DNA from: CAYJPK01 sp964372035
Lineage (GTDB): Bacteria > Desulfobacterota > Desulfovibrionia > Desulfovibrionales > Desulfovibrionaceae
Reading direction: 5' to 3'
DNA: 51,486 nucleotides
Assembly (NCBI GenBank): GCA_964372035.1
Contig: CAYJPK010000004.1
Location: 1 to 51,486 of the forward strand
Shown: positions 24,719-33,982 of the stretch, piece by piece
How positions within the stretch are numbered: position 1 is the stretch's first letter
How the letters are laid out: each line of letters starts with the position of its first letter
Notes under the pieces: generated by a model
Database searches by the model: none
What the model saw: only the letters and a program-made list of their open reading frames with translations
What the model was told of the DNA's origin: nothing
Position numbers and translations under genes: made by a program

Positions 24719-26452
24719 TTATAATTCCATGTAACCACCTTTCATTGGTGAAGTAGCAAGTTTTGTATAAAGTCCAAGAACGCCCTTTGTATATTTAGGC
24801 TCTGGAGCTACCCATAATTTTTTACGTTCAATTAAAATAGCGTCAATTTCGCTAGAAGTCTTTTCAACTCCTTTTACACCAACAATGCTAAGCTCACGAG
24901 CTCCAACATCAATTCTGATTAAATCATCTTCCTCAATTAATGCAAGTGCTCCACCAGCAGCGGCTTCTGGTGATACGTGCCCAACAGCAGGACCTCGAGT
25001 TGCACCTGAAAAACGACCATCAGTAATAAGTGCCACAGATGCGGCAATTTCAGGATCAGATGCAATGGCTTCTGTTGTATAGAACATTTCAGGCATTCCA
25101 GAACCTTTAGGTCCTTCATAACGAATAATTACAGCATCACCAGGTTTAATTTTTTTGGTTAAAACTGCATCTATTGCTTCTTCTTCGCTATCAAAAGGCT
25201 TAGCTTTTAGTGTAACTTTATGCATTTCTTTTGGAACAGCAGAATGCTTGATAACAGCTCCTTCCGTTGCAAGATTGCCTTTTAAGATTGCAATTGCACC
25301 TTGAGCTTGAATAGGATTTTCACGAGTTTTTAAAATTTCGCTTTTTTCTATATTAGTCTTTGCTAATTTTTCATCGCATTTTGCATAATAATCACTATTT
25401 TTAATATCTTCTAAGTTTTCACCTAAAGTTTTGCCAGTTACTGTCATTACATCTAAATGTAATTTATCCTTAATTTGTTCCATAATTGCAGGTAAACCAC
25501 CTGAAAGATGGAAATATTCAGCTGGATATTTTCCACTTGGTTTAACATTTAAAAGATATGGAATTTCACGGTGAATTTTATCAAATAATTCAGGCTTAAT
25601 TTCAAATCCAAGCTCTTGTGCAATAGCAGGAATATGAAGCAGTGCGTTGGTAGAACCAGCAACAGCAGCATGAACCATAATTGCATTTTCAAAAGCTTTA
25701 TAAGTCAAAATTTCTGATGGCTTTAATTGCATTTTTGCAAGTTCTACAGCTTGGCGGGCTGATTTAATGGTCATTGCTTCAAGCTCTTCACGAGTGCCGT
25801 ATAGAAGAGCAGAACCAGGAAGAGCTAAGCCAAGAGCTTCTGAAGTCACTTGTAATGTGCCCGCTGTTCCCATAAATTGACATGCTCCACAGCTAGGGCA
25901 AGCTCTTTCTTTGTACCAATCATATTTTTCTTGGCTTAAATCGCCTCGCTTAAAGTCAGCATCATATTTTCCTATCATTTCAAGAGTTAGCATTTCAGGT
26001 CCTGCTGGCATTACTCCACCAGGTATGAAAATTGCGGGCATATCTAAGCGTGCAATTGCTTTTAAAAAGCCTGGTACGCCTTTATCACAGCTTGCTATAA
26101 ATAAACCTGCATCAAAAGGTGTTGCTCCAACATGAATTTCAACCATATTTGCAATAAATTCCCTTGAAGGTAGGGAATAATTCATTCCATCATGCCCTTG
26201 AGCCTGACCATCGCAAATGTCAGTAGTAAAATATTTTGCTCCACGTGCATTACATTTTGCAATTTCGTTATAAGCCAAATCAACTAATTTGTCCAAATGA
26301 GCACTGCCTGGGTGGCTATGCCCAAAGGTGCTTTCGATAATAATTTGTGGTTTGCTTAAATCTTCAACACTCCAACCTGCACCAATGCGAAGTGAATCCA
26401 TTTCTGGGGCTTTTTTACGCAAATCTTGGCTCGGTAAATTTTTATTTTCCAT
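24719..26452 (-). CDS. IlvD/Edd family dehydratase (dihydroxy-acid or sugar-acid dehydratase)
   Basis: Enzymes of this family remove water from 2,3-dihydroxy acids: IlvD in branched-chain amino acid synthesis, or Edd and aldonate dehydratases in sugar-acid breakdown. The 577-residue protein has the cysteines expected for the Fe-S cluster and metal site (IASCDKGVPG near residue 123, ACPSCGACQFMGTAGT near 190-205). It also has GHDGMNYSLPSRE near residue 87, and ALITDGRFSGATRG with GHVSPEAAAGG near 475-500. PSCGACQFMGT differs from the PTCGSC of classical IlvD, so I leave the symbol blank. AAGGA is seven bases before the ATG and a promoter lies upstream. It is convergent with tctCBA, and no other ilv gene is nearby. 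Confidence 0.85.
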   Translation of the reverse strand: MENKNLPSQDLRKKAPEMDSLRIGAGWSVEDLSKPQIIIESTFGHSHPGSAHLDKLVDLAYNEIAKCNARGAKYFTTDICDGQAQGHDGMNYSLPSREFIANMVEIHVGATPFDAGLFIASCDKGVPGFLKAIARLDMPAIFIPGGVMPAGPEMLTLEMIGKYDADFKRGDLSQEKYDWYKERACPSCGACQFMGTAGTLQVTSEALGLALPGSALLYGTREELEAMTIKSARQAVELAKMQLKPSEILTYKAFENAIMVHAAVAGSTNALLHIPAIAQELGFEIKPELFDKIHREIPYLLNVKPSGKYPAEYFHLSGGLPAIMEQIKDKLHLDVMTVTGKTLGENLEDIKNSDYYAKCDEKLAKTNIEKSEILKTRENPIQAQGAIAILKGNLATEGAVIKHSAVPKEMHKVTLKAKPFDSEEEAIDAVLTKKIKPGDAVIIRYEGPKGSGMPEMFYTTEAIASDPEIAASVALITDGRFSGATRGPAVGHVSPEAAAGGALALIEEDDLIRIDVGARELSIVGVKGVEKTSSEIDAILIERKKLWVAPEPKYTKGVLGLYTKLATSPMKGGYMEL

Positions 26453-26485
26453 AGCAGTATCCTTTTTTCCTTAGTTTATTTTCCT

Positions 26486-26514
26486 TTAATAAAGTATAGT
26501 TTATTATAAGTCAA
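26486..26514 (-). promoter_or_regulatory. Probable promoter of the IlvD/Edd dehydratase gene
   Basis: On the minus strand, TTGACT (26514-26509), 17 bases, TATTAA (26491-26486), 34 bases before the start codon. Confidence 0.55.
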
Positions 26515-26532
26515 TTCGTTAATTTTTACATA

Positions 26533-26561
26533 AAAAAAGGTAGCCTTTTGACTACCTTTTT
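26533..26561 (-). terminator. Terminator of the ATP synthase cluster
   Basis: AAAAAAGGTAG and CTACCTTTTT form a stem with an eight-base loop, 23 bases past the atpC stop, with U-rich ends on the minus strand. Confidence 0.85.
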
Positions 26562-26583
26562 CCATCATCGACTAACAAGATTA

Positions 26584-26991
26584 TTAGCTGATACTTTTAG
26601 ATGCGTTAAGACGATTAATTGCACGTTTTAATGCAAATTCTGCTCTGTTCATATCAGTTTTGTCATCATGTTTTTCAATTCTTTCTTTTGCTCTGTTTAA
26701 GGCATTGTTTGCCCTAACAACATCAATATCACTGCCCAGTTCAGATGACTCAGTAAGCACTGTAATTGTGTTATTATTAACGTCAACAAAGCCACTTGAT
26801 ACAAAAGCATATTTTTGTTGCCCATCGTCAAGACGGTAATAAAGTACCCCAGGACTAATAGCTGAGAGCATAGAAATATGGTTTGCAAGCACACCAAATT
26901 GCCCTTCTAAGCCAGGAACACCAACGTAGGCAACCTTTTGACTAAGAACTGTTTTATCAGGGGTGACAATTTCAAGCTTAAGATTTTCCAT
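26584..26991 (-). CDS. atpC: ATP synthase F1 epsilon subunit
   Basis: Epsilon links the rotor to catalysis and can inhibit ATP hydrolysis. The 135-residue protein has the N-terminal beta-sandwich (LEIVTPDKTVLSQKVAYVGVPG near residues 5-26, GVLANHISMLSAISPG near 33-48) and a C-terminal two-helix domain with ANNALNRAKERI near 100-111. It is the last gene of the cluster, 12 bases after atpD, with AGGA before the ATG, and is followed by a terminator. Confidence 0.95.
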   Translation of the reverse strand: MENLKLEIVTPDKTVLSQKVAYVGVPGLEGQFGVLANHISMLSAISPGVLYYRLDDGQQKYAFVSSGFVDVNNNTITVLTESSELGSDIDVVRANNALNRAKERIEKHDDKTDMNRAEFALKRAINRLNASKSIS

Positions 26992-27003
26992 AAAAAATCC
27001 TCA

Positions 27004-28419
27004 TTATTCAGCTTCTGTGCGCTTCTTATATTTTTCTAATGCTTCTTCAATACTACCAACCATATAGAAGTCACTTTCTGCCATATAGTCGTAGTCACCG
27101 TTTAAAATACCTCTAAATGCTTTTAATGTATCTTCAAGTTTTACATAAGCACCAGGTGTACCCGTAAAGGTTTCTGCAACTGTAAATGGTTGTGATAAGA
27201 ATCTTTGGATACGTCTTGCTCTAGCTACAACTACCTTATCATCATCAGATAATTCGTCCATACCTAAGATGGCAATAATATCCTGTAAATCCTTGTATTT
27301 TTGAAGTAATTGCTGAACATTACGTGCAATATCATAATGGTCTTCGCCAACAACATTTGGATCAAGAATACGTGATGTTGAATCAAGCGGATCAACAGCA
27401 GGATAAATACCAAGCTCTGCAATTTGACGTGATAAAACTAAAGTACCGTCTAAGTGCGAGAAAGTTGTTGCCGGAGCAGGGTCAGTTAAGTCATCTGCAG
27501 GAACATAAACAGCTTGAACAGATGTAATAGAACCATTAACAGTTGAAGTAATACGTTCCTGTAATCCACCAAGGTCAGTACCTAGAGTTGGTTGATAACC
27601 AACAGCTGACGGCATACGACCTAAAAGCGCAGATACTTCAGAACCAGCTTGTGTGAAACGGAAAATATTATCAACGAAGAATAAAACGTCTTGGTTTTCC
27701 TCGTCACGGAAATACTCAGCACATGTTAAGCCAGTAAGCGCAACACGTGAACGTGCTCCAGGAGGTTCATTCATTTGACCGTACACAAGTGCAGTTTTAT
27801 TAATAACACCGGAATCAGTCATTTCATGGAAAAGGTCATTACCTTCTCTAGTACGCTCACCAACACCAGCAAATACCGAAATACCACCATGTTGCTTTGC
27901 AATATTGTTAATCATTTCCATCAAGATAACTGTCTTACCAACACCAGCACCACCAAATAAACCGATTTTACCACCTTTTGGGAAAGGAACGAGTAAGTCA
28001 ACAACCTTGATTCCTGTTTCTAAAAGCTCAACCTTTGTGCTAAGCTCAGTAAATTCAGGTGCAGGGCGGTGAATTGATAGATAATTTTCAGTTTCAATTG
28101 GTCCAGCTTCATCAACTGGTTGACCAACAACGTTCATAATACGACCTAATGTTGCCTTACCAACTGGAACCATAATTGGTTCTCCAGTGTTTTTAACTGG
28201 CATACCACGAACTAGACCGTCAGTTGAATCCATAGCAATTGTACGAACTACATTATCACCAAGGTGCTGTGCAACTTCGCAAATAAGTAGTGGTGCATCA
28301 TTGTTATTAGGATTGTCAATGTGCAGTGCCGTTAAAATATTAGGTAATTGTCCATCTTCAAAGGCAACGTCAACAACCGCACCGATAACTTGAACAATTT
28401 TTCCGCTTGTTTCGCTCAT
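27004..28419 (-). CDS. atpD: ATP synthase F1 beta subunit
   Basis: This is the catalytic F1 subunit. The 471-residue protein contains the Walker A loop GGAGVGKTVI near residues 154-163, GERTREGNDL near 190, ALLGRMPSAVGYQPTLGTD near 266-284, and the DELSEED-type motif as DELSDDD near residue 394. All known catalytic landmarks are visible. It is 38 bases after atpG and 12 bases before atpC. Identification is firm. Confidence 0.98.
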   Translation of the reverse strand: MSETSGKIVQVIGAVVDVAFEDGQLPNILTALHIDNPNNNDAPLLICEVAQHLGDNVVRTIAMDSTDGLVRGMPVKNTGEPIMVPVGKATLGRIMNVVGQPVDEAGPIETENYLSIHRPAPEFTELSTKVELLETGIKVVDLLVPFPKGGKIGLFGGAGVGKTVILMEMINNIAKQHGGISVFAGVGERTREGNDLFHEMTDSGVINKTALVYGQMNEPPGARSRVALTGLTCAEYFRDEENQDVLFFVDNIFRFTQAGSEVSALLGRMPSAVGYQPTLGTDLGGLQERITSTVNGSITSVQAVYVPADDLTDPAPATTFSHLDGTLVLSRQIAELGIYPAVDPLDSTSRILDPNVVGEDHYDIARNVQQLLQKYKDLQDIIAILGMDELSDDDKVVVARARRIQRFLSQPFTVAETFTGTPGAYVKLEDTLKAFRGILNGDYDYMAESDFYMVGSIEEALEKYKKRTEAE

Positions 28420-28457
28420 AAGTAATGTAACTCCTGTATTTGAGTTAGCTTCACAGC

Positions 28458-29354
28458 CTAATCATTCAAAGCTTCAGCACCACTAACAATATCCATAAGG
28501 TCAGAGGTAATCGAAGCTTGTCGTGTTTTATTGTATAATAGGGTTAAGCTTGCCATCATATCATCGCAATTTCTTGTGGCATTATCCATAGCAGCCATGC
28601 GAGCAGCATGCTCACTTGCATTTGAATCAAGTAGCGCACGATAAACTTGAATATTTATATATCGAGGTAGAAGCTCTCCTAAAAGACTCTCTGCTTCTGG
28701 CTCATAAATATAATCAGTACTATTTGTGCTACCAAGTTCTTCAAATAACATTTCATCAAAAAAATCATCAACATCTTGCATTGGCAAAAGGTGTATTTCT
28801 TTAGGTGTTTGCTTTGTAAGTCCGCCAAATTCACTGTATATTACAATGACTTCATCAGCTAATTCACGCATATAGTCAGAAACTATATCCTTGCCAATGT
28901 TTGCAGCTAAGCTAAAATCCATTTTTACTAGTTGATTAACAAATTCTGCTTTAAGCGCAAATTCTGTTTTCCTTACGGCATCTCTGCCCTTTCTTCCAAC
29001 ACATATAAATTCAACTTCTTTGCCGTTAGTACGTTTATCTTTAGCCATATGTAGAGCTTTATTGATTAAAGCTACATTTAAGCTGCCGCATAAACCCCTA
29101 TCAGAAGTCACTAATATAATGATGCTTTTATTTTTACTGTCATGCTGATTTAAAAGCGGGTGGGCTTTAGAGTCAGCTTTTTCAGATAAAGAAGCAAGCA
29201 CTGTGCGGAATTTATTTGCATAAGGGCGAAAGCCTTCAATACGGTTTTGCGCACCACGCAATTTTGCTGAGGCTACCATATTCATAGCCTTAGTAATTTG
29301 CTTGGTTTTACCAACCCCGGTAATTTTAACTTTTACATCGCTAAGTGAAGGCAT
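28458..29354 (-). CDS. atpG: ATP synthase F1 gamma subunit
   Basis: Gamma is the central shaft that drives the catalytic cycle. The 298-residue protein opens with MPSLSDVKVKITGVGKTKQI and TKAMNMVASAKLRGAQ, and has the conserved SDRGLCGSLNVALI near residue 85. It ends with the helical MDNATRNCDDMMASLTLLYNK-type segment followed by RQASITSDLMDIVSGAEAL. It is shifted from atpA by only 12 bases. Confidence 0.97.
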   Translation of the reverse strand: MPSLSDVKVKITGVGKTKQITKAMNMVASAKLRGAQNRIEGFRPYANKFRTVLASLSEKADSKAHPLLNQHDSKNKSIIILVTSDRGLCGSLNVALINKALHMAKDKRTNGKEVEFICVGRKGRDAVRKTEFALKAEFVNQLVKMDFSLAANIGKDIVSDYMRELADEVIVIYSEFGGLTKQTPKEIHLLPMQDVDDFFDEMLFEELGSTNSTDYIYEPEAESLLGELLPRYINIQVYRALLDSNASEHAARMAAMDNATRNCDDMMASLTLLYNKTRQASITSDLMDIVSGAEALND

Positions 29355-29366
29355 AGTTTTGCTCCG

Positions 29367-30875
29367 CTAGGCTTTAAATCCAGCTTTAAAGGTTGTAATT
29401 GCCTCTTTCAATTTGCTTTCAAGAGCATCATCTAGAGCTTGTTTTGTACGAAGTTCATCTAAAATATCTTGATGAACGCTGCGTAAGCTATCTAAGAAGC
29501 CCTGTTCAAAGTCAGCAATGTCAGCAACTTCAACGTCGTCCATAAAACCTCTAGTTGCAGCATACATAGATGCAACTTGTTCTTCTGTTTTTAAAGGTTT
29601 GTATTGAGGTTGTTTTAAAAGTTCAACTAACCTAGCACCACGCTCAAGTTTTGCTTGAGTTGACTTATCAAGATCAGAGCCAAATTGAGCAAATGCAGCA
29701 AGTTCACGGTATTGTGCAAGGTCTAAACGCATTGTACCTGCAACTTGTTTCATAGCTTTTACTTGAGCTGCACCACCAACACGTGAAACTGACAAGCCTA
29801 CGTTAATAGCCGGACGTACACCTGCGTTAAATAAGCTTGGCTCAAGATAAACCTGACCGTCAGTAATAGAAATTACGTTAGTCGGAATATAAGCCGATAC
29901 GTCACCTGCTTGAGTTTCAATAATAGGTAAAGCAGTTAAAGAGCCACCGCCTAACTCGTCATTTAACTTAGCAGCACGCTCAAGTAGGCGTGAGTGTAAG
30001 TAGAAAACGTCACCAGGGAACGCTTCACGTCCTGGAGGGCGACGAAGTAGTAATGACATCTGACGATAAGCAACAGCTTGCTTTGATAAGTCATCATAAA
30101 TAATTAAAGCATGTTTGCCATTATCACGGTAAAATTCAGCCATTGTACAACCAGCATATGCTGCAATAAATTGAAGCGGTGCTGGGTCAGATGCAGTTGC
30201 TGAAATAATGGTAGTATATTCCATTGCACCGTATTTGCGTAGAGTATCGGCAACTAAGGCAACAGTCGATTTTTTCTGACCAATTGCAACATAGAAGCAA
30301 TGAACATCTCCACCTTTTTGCGCTAAAATAGCATCAACACAAATAGCTGTTTTACCAGTTTGGCGGTCACCAATAATAAGTTCACGCTGACCACGACCAA
30401 TTGGAGTCATAGCATCAATAGCCTTGATACCAGTAACCATAGGTTCGTGTACGCTCTTTCTAGAAATAATACCAGGAGCTTTTACTTCAACTGGACGGAA
30501 ATCATTAGCTTCAATCTCGCCAAGTCCGTCAATTGGCTGTCCAAGTGGGTTTAGAACACGACCCATAACAGCGTCACCAACTGGCACAGAGAAGATGCGC
30601 CCAGTTCTTTTCACTGGATCGCCTTCTTTGATTTCAGTATCAGAACCTAAAAGTGCAACACCAACATTGTCTGCTTCAAGGTTTAAAACCATTCCCATAA
30701 TACCACCTGGAAATTCAAGTAGTTCCATGGACATAGCATTTTCAACCCCGTAAACACGGGCAATCCCGTCACCAACAGACAGAACTTTACCAACTTCACT
30801 TACTTCGATACGTTTATCAAAGTGCTGAATTTGTTCCTTAATAATTTTACTGATTTCATCTGCATTTATACGCAT
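29367..30875 (-). CDS. atpA: ATP synthase F1 alpha subunit
   Basis: This is the non-catalytic nucleotide-binding F1 subunit. The 502-residue protein has the Walker A loop GDRQTGKTAI near residues 170-179, GRGQRELIIG just before it, and LLLRRPPGREAFPGDVF near residue 277. The start overlaps the end of atpH by ten bases, consistent with coupled translation. Length and motifs are typical. Confidence 0.98.
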   Translation of the reverse strand: MRINADEISKIIKEQIQHFDKRIEVSEVGKVLSVGDGIARVYGVENAMSMELLEFPGGIMGMVLNLEADNVGVALLGSDTEIKEGDPVKRTGRIFSVPVGDAVMGRVLNPLGQPIDGLGEIEANDFRPVEVKAPGIISRKSVHEPMVTGIKAIDAMTPIGRGQRELIIGDRQTGKTAICVDAILAQKGGDVHCFYVAIGQKKSTVALVADTLRKYGAMEYTTIISATASDPAPLQFIAAYAGCTMAEFYRDNGKHALIIYDDLSKQAVAYRQMSLLLRRPPGREAFPGDVFYLHSRLLERAAKLNDELGGGSLTALPIIETQAGDVSAYIPTNVISITDGQVYLEPSLFNAGVRPAINVGLSVSRVGGAAQVKAMKQVAGTMRLDLAQYRELAAFAQFGSDLDKSTQAKLERGARLVELLKQPQYKPLKTEEQVASMYAATRGFMDDVEVADIADFEQGFLDSLRSVHQDILDELRTKQALDDALESKLKEAITTFKAGFKA

Positions 30876-31447
30876 GTTTCACCCTGCTTGATGATATTTC
30901 TAAGGATATTTAATTGTGTTTCTAGACTTGCATCTAACACGTGATCGTGTAGTTGCAACTTTATCCCGCCAAGAATGCTTGCATCAACTGTATATTCCAG
31001 TATAAGCTTACTTTTGAAAGCACTTTCTAAAGTAGAGATTATACTTTGTTTCTTTTCATCACTTAAAACTATTGCACTGCATAATGTTCCTCGCATAACA
31101 CCTGTTGCTTTATCAAGCTTATTTGAGAAACAGTCATAAATTTCATTAATCAAATTAATTCTGTTTTTATTAATTAGAATAGTAAAAAAGCTAATCATGG
31201 TAGTTTTCGCTTCAGAACTAAGACTTTCTTTCTTACAGGTCGTTTCAACTAACTGTGAAACAACATTTTCTTTTTCCTGTAGTTCGAAAAGCGGACTATC
31301 AAGCAAAACTTTAAAGTCTTTTGAGTTTGCTTTAGCACAACAAATTTCAGCCATAAGAACATTAAATTCACTAAGCAAGTCTGTCTTTTGCGGTGCAATG
31401 TCAAATAGCGCATTTGCATAGCGCATAGCAAGGGCATAATTTCTCAT
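30866..31447 (-). CDS. atpH: ATP synthase F1 delta subunit
   Basis: Delta ties the peripheral stalk to the top of F1. The 193-residue protein has an N-terminal helical bundle (MRNYALAMRYANALFDIA) and a C-terminal segment VDASILGGIKLQLHDHVLDAS (residues about 158-178) typical of the family. Sequence is otherwise weakly conserved, as usual. It overlaps atpF by four bases (ATGA) and atpA by ten. Confidence 0.93.
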   Translation of the reverse strand: MRNYALAMRYANALFDIAPQKTDLLSEFNVLMAEICCAKANSKDFKVLLDSPLFELQEKENVVSQLVETTCKKESLSSEAKTTMISFFTILINKNRINLINEIYDCFSNKLDKATGVMRGTLCSAIVLSDEKKQSIISTLESAFKSKLILEYTVDASILGGIKLQLHDHVLDASLETQLNILRNIIKQGETCV

Positions 31448-31986
31448 ACGGCTACCTTTTTGAGTGCTTGATCAATTAACATGTCATGCATTTGGCTATC
31501 AATATTTTTAGTCAAATATTCACTAGTTGAAGAACAAATCTCATCTGCAATTTGTCCTCGCACTTTGGAAAGCATTACTTTTGCATTGTTTTCTGCGGTG
31601 CGCTGTGCTTGTGCAACTATTTGTTCTGCTTGTTCTGTTGCTTGAGCTAAAATTAATTTTTTAGTTCTTTCGGCTTGGATTTTTGCATTTTCAATTATTT
31701 CAGCTTTTTCAGCTTCAACATTTGAAATTGATTTTTCAAGCTTTAACAAGTTTTCTTCAGCTTGTTTTTGTAATCTTTGTGCTTCATCTAGGGTGTAGTT
31801 TATTTTTTCAGTACGAGCTTTCATTGCTGCTAAGAGTTTTTTGCCCATGTACCACCAAATAACGCCCGCAAATATGATGAAGTTAAGTACACGCCAACCT
31901 AAATTCATATAGTCAGCATCTCCTGCTGCCAAACAAAAAGTAGGCAAACATAAAACAAAAAATATGGCTAATAAAAAGTTTTTCAT
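31444..31986 (-). CDS. atpF: ATP synthase F0 b subunit
   Basis: Subunit b forms half of the peripheral stalk. The 180-residue protein has two hydrophobic stretches: a signal-like N-terminus (MKNFLLAIFFVLCLPTFCLA) and a second membrane segment near residues 30-47, LGWRVLNFIIFAGVIWWYMG. A long charged coiled coil follows to about residue 165. The double hydrophobic N-terminus is seen in b subunits of Desulfovibrio-type clusters, to my knowledge. It lies 35 bases after the b' gene and overlaps atpH by four bases. Confidence 0.93.
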   Translation of the reverse strand: MKNFLLAIFFVLCLPTFCLAAGDADYMNLGWRVLNFIIFAGVIWWYMGKKLLAAMKARTEKINYTLDEAQRLQKQAEENLLKLEKSISNVEAEKAEIIENAKIQAERTKKLILAQATEQAEQIVAQAQRTAENNAKVMLSKVRGQIADEICSSTSEYLTKNIDSQMHDMLIDQALKKVAV

Positions 31987-32021
31987 TTTCTACTCACTTA
32001 AGCCAATGCACTAACTAGCAC

Positions 32022-32438
32022 TTAAGCTAGCAATTTGGCTGCTGCATCTTTTGTTAAGGTTGGGATTTGTTCTGATAAAATATTAAAAGCTTTCGCCGCC
32101 TCGACGCCATTTTCTTCTTTGTGCTGATAGATATATTCTTCTGCTTCACGATGAGCATGGTCGAGTATTTTTTGATGGTGAGAATTAGCGTCGTCTTGTG
32201 CTTCTTTATACATATCAGCACCAAGGGCTCTTGCTTCTCTAAGAGTAGTTTCATAGGCTGATAATCTATCAGCTTCTTCACTAATTAAATCGCTAAGACG
32301 ATCAGACATGTCGAGTTCTAATTTTCTGCGCTCAGCGATAATATTGCGAACGGGCTTAATCAAAAGATAATTAAGCACAACTAACGTGATTATAAAATTT
32401 ACTAATTGAATCAGCAATGTAAAATCAAGATCAATCAC
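32022..32438 (-). CDS. atpF': ATP synthase F0 b' subunit
   Basis: This second b-type subunit pairs with AtpF to form a heterodimeric stalk. The 138-residue protein has one N-terminal membrane segment (LLIQLVNFIITLVVLNYLLI) followed by KPVRNIIAERRK and a long coiled coil. It lacks the extra hydrophobic leader of atpF. It is the first ATP synthase gene of the cluster and lies 80 bases downstream of the bactofilin gene. Genes for subunits a and c are not in the window. Confidence 0.9.
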   Translation of the reverse strand: MIDLDFTLLIQLVNFIITLVVLNYLLIKPVRNIIAERRKLELDMSDRLSDLISEEADRLSAYETTLREARALGADMYKEAQDDANSHHQKILDHAHREAEEYIYQHKEENGVEAAKAFNILSEQIPTLTKDAAAKLLA

Positions 32439-32518
32439 GGCTATCTCCTAAGCTAAAATTAAGTTATGAAAATCTTTAATTTAGTATAAACATAATTCAA
32501 ACTAAAATGCAAGCAATT

Positions 32519-32860
32519 TTACTCATTATTTTTTTCTTTTTGCATAGACACAGAGCCTTCAATGCAGGCACCTTCTTCTAAGACTAGAGCAGGACTATGT
32601 ATTTCGCCATGCAAAACACCTGTTCTATGAATTACAAGGCGTTTTTTTACACTAGCTTTGCCAGTTAGAGTTCCGCTCAAGATTAATTCTCCAACATTTA
32701 CAGTGCCATCAATATTTGCGCCTTTTCCAACTGTTAAGGTGCCTTCTGAAGTAATTTCACCTGTAAATGCGCCATCAATTCTAACTGCGCCTTTAAATTC
32801 TAATTGACCGTTATAATTTGTGCCAGCACCTAAAAAAGCTGTGATTTCTTCTTTACTCAT
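32519..32860 (-). CDS. Bactofilin (polymer-forming cytoskeletal protein)
   Basis: Bactofilins self-assemble without nucleotides into filaments that help shape cells and place envelope enzymes. The 113-residue protein is a compact right-handed beta-helix of short repeats (GAVRIDGAFTGEITSEGTL, then GANIDGTVNVGELILSG and so on), with short unstructured ends and no membrane segment. It follows rodA by nine bases, in the same operon as mreBCD, which supports a role in cell shape. Confidence 0.92.
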   Translation of the reverse strand: MSKEEITAFLGAGTNYNGQLEFKGAVRIDGAFTGEITSEGTLTVGKGANIDGTVNVGELILSGTLTGKASVKKRLVIHRTGVLHGEIHSPALVLEEGACIEGSVSMQKEKNNE

Positions 32861-32869
32861 TTTTTCTCC

Positions 32870-33982
32870 CTAGACTGTGAAAATAGATTTGCGCATTGAT
32901 ACATTAAGAGCAATGCCAATTAAAACAAAATTAACTATAGTTGCAGTTCCGCCGTAACTCAAAAACGGAAGAGGAATCCCAACAACAGGCATTATCCCTG
33001 CAACCATTCCTATATTAATCAAAAATTGCCATATAAAATATAAAAAAATTCCAACTACTAAATTACTACCGAATCTATCTTTTGCACTTCCAACTATGCT
33101 AACAAGCTTTAAAAGAAAAATTGAAAAGCAAAATAACAGCAGAGTGCAACCAATAAAACCAAATTCTTCACCATAAACAGCAATCGCAAAATCGCTATGT
33201 TTTTCGGGTAAAAACCTTAATTGGCTTTGTGTTCCTTCTAAAAAACCTTTTCCAAAAACTTTACCTGAGCCAATTGCTATTTGAGATTGAATAATCTGGT
33301 AACTAGAGCCAAGTGGATCATCACCAGGATTCAGAAAAGTTAATATACGCTGTTTTTGATAATCTCGCAAGCCAAACCAACCAAGTGGCGCAAGTAATGG
33401 CATTGCAACTAATAATACTTTAAGAACTCGCCACTCAATACCATGATACATAATCATGCCACATAAAATAAACAAGACAGTTAAGGCTGTGCCTAAATCT
33501 GGCTGGGATAGAATTAAAAAAACAGGAACAAAACAAATGCTAAGTACTTGTAAAAGGCGTTTCCAATCAAGTAGACTTCCATCATTTGATAGGATTTTTG
33601 CACCCATTATCAAAACAGTGATTTTTGCAAGCTCACTTGGTTGAATATTAAAAAATCCAAGGTCAATCCACCTTTTTGCACCATAAACAGTTTTACCAAT
33701 TAATGGAACTGCAATTAGCAATATTACCGTGATAGCAAAAAAAGGAATAATCAGTGTATGAAAATGTCGGTAATCTACACTTATTATAATGAGTAAACAA
33801 AAAGCACCTAAGCCACCCCACATCAGTTGTCTTTGATAAAAGCCAGAGATTGAAACGCCATCTTCAATTCTAACACCACTGGCAGAATATAAATTAACTA
33901 TTCCTATGCTAAAAAGTACTAATGTTATAGCAATTAAGCCCCAATCGAGGGAGAATAATAAACGACGGTCAATGATACTCAT
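32870..33982 (-). CDS. rodA: Rod shape-determining peptidoglycan glycosyltransferase RodA
   Basis: RodA is the SEDS-family glycan polymerase of the elongation complex, partner of PBP2. The 370-residue protein has about ten membrane segments and the family signatures GSGKVFGKGFLEGTQSQLRFLPEKHSDF in pieces: GSGKVFGKGF near residue 236, RFLPEKHSDFAIAV near 254-267, and GIPLPFLSYGG near 335-345. Its start overlaps the mrdA stop by one base. The bactofilin gene follows after nine bases. Confidence 0.96.
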   Translation of the reverse strand: MSIIDRRLLFSLDWGLIAITLVLFSIGIVNLYSASGVRIEDGVSISGFYQRQLMWGGLGAFCLLIIISVDYRHFHTLIIPFFAITVILLIAVPLIGKTVYGAKRWIDLGFFNIQPSELAKITVLIMGAKILSNDGSLLDWKRLLQVLSICFVPVFLILSQPDLGTALTVLFILCGMIMYHGIEWRVLKVLLVAMPLLAPLGWFGLRDYQKQRILTFLNPGDDPLGSSYQIIQSQIAIGSGKVFGKGFLEGTQSQLRFLPEKHSDFAIAVYGEEFGFIGCTLLLFCFSIFLLKLVSIVGSAKDRFGSNLVVGIFLYFIWQFLINIGMVAGIMPVVGIPLPFLSYGGTATIVNFVLIGIALNVSMRKSIFTV

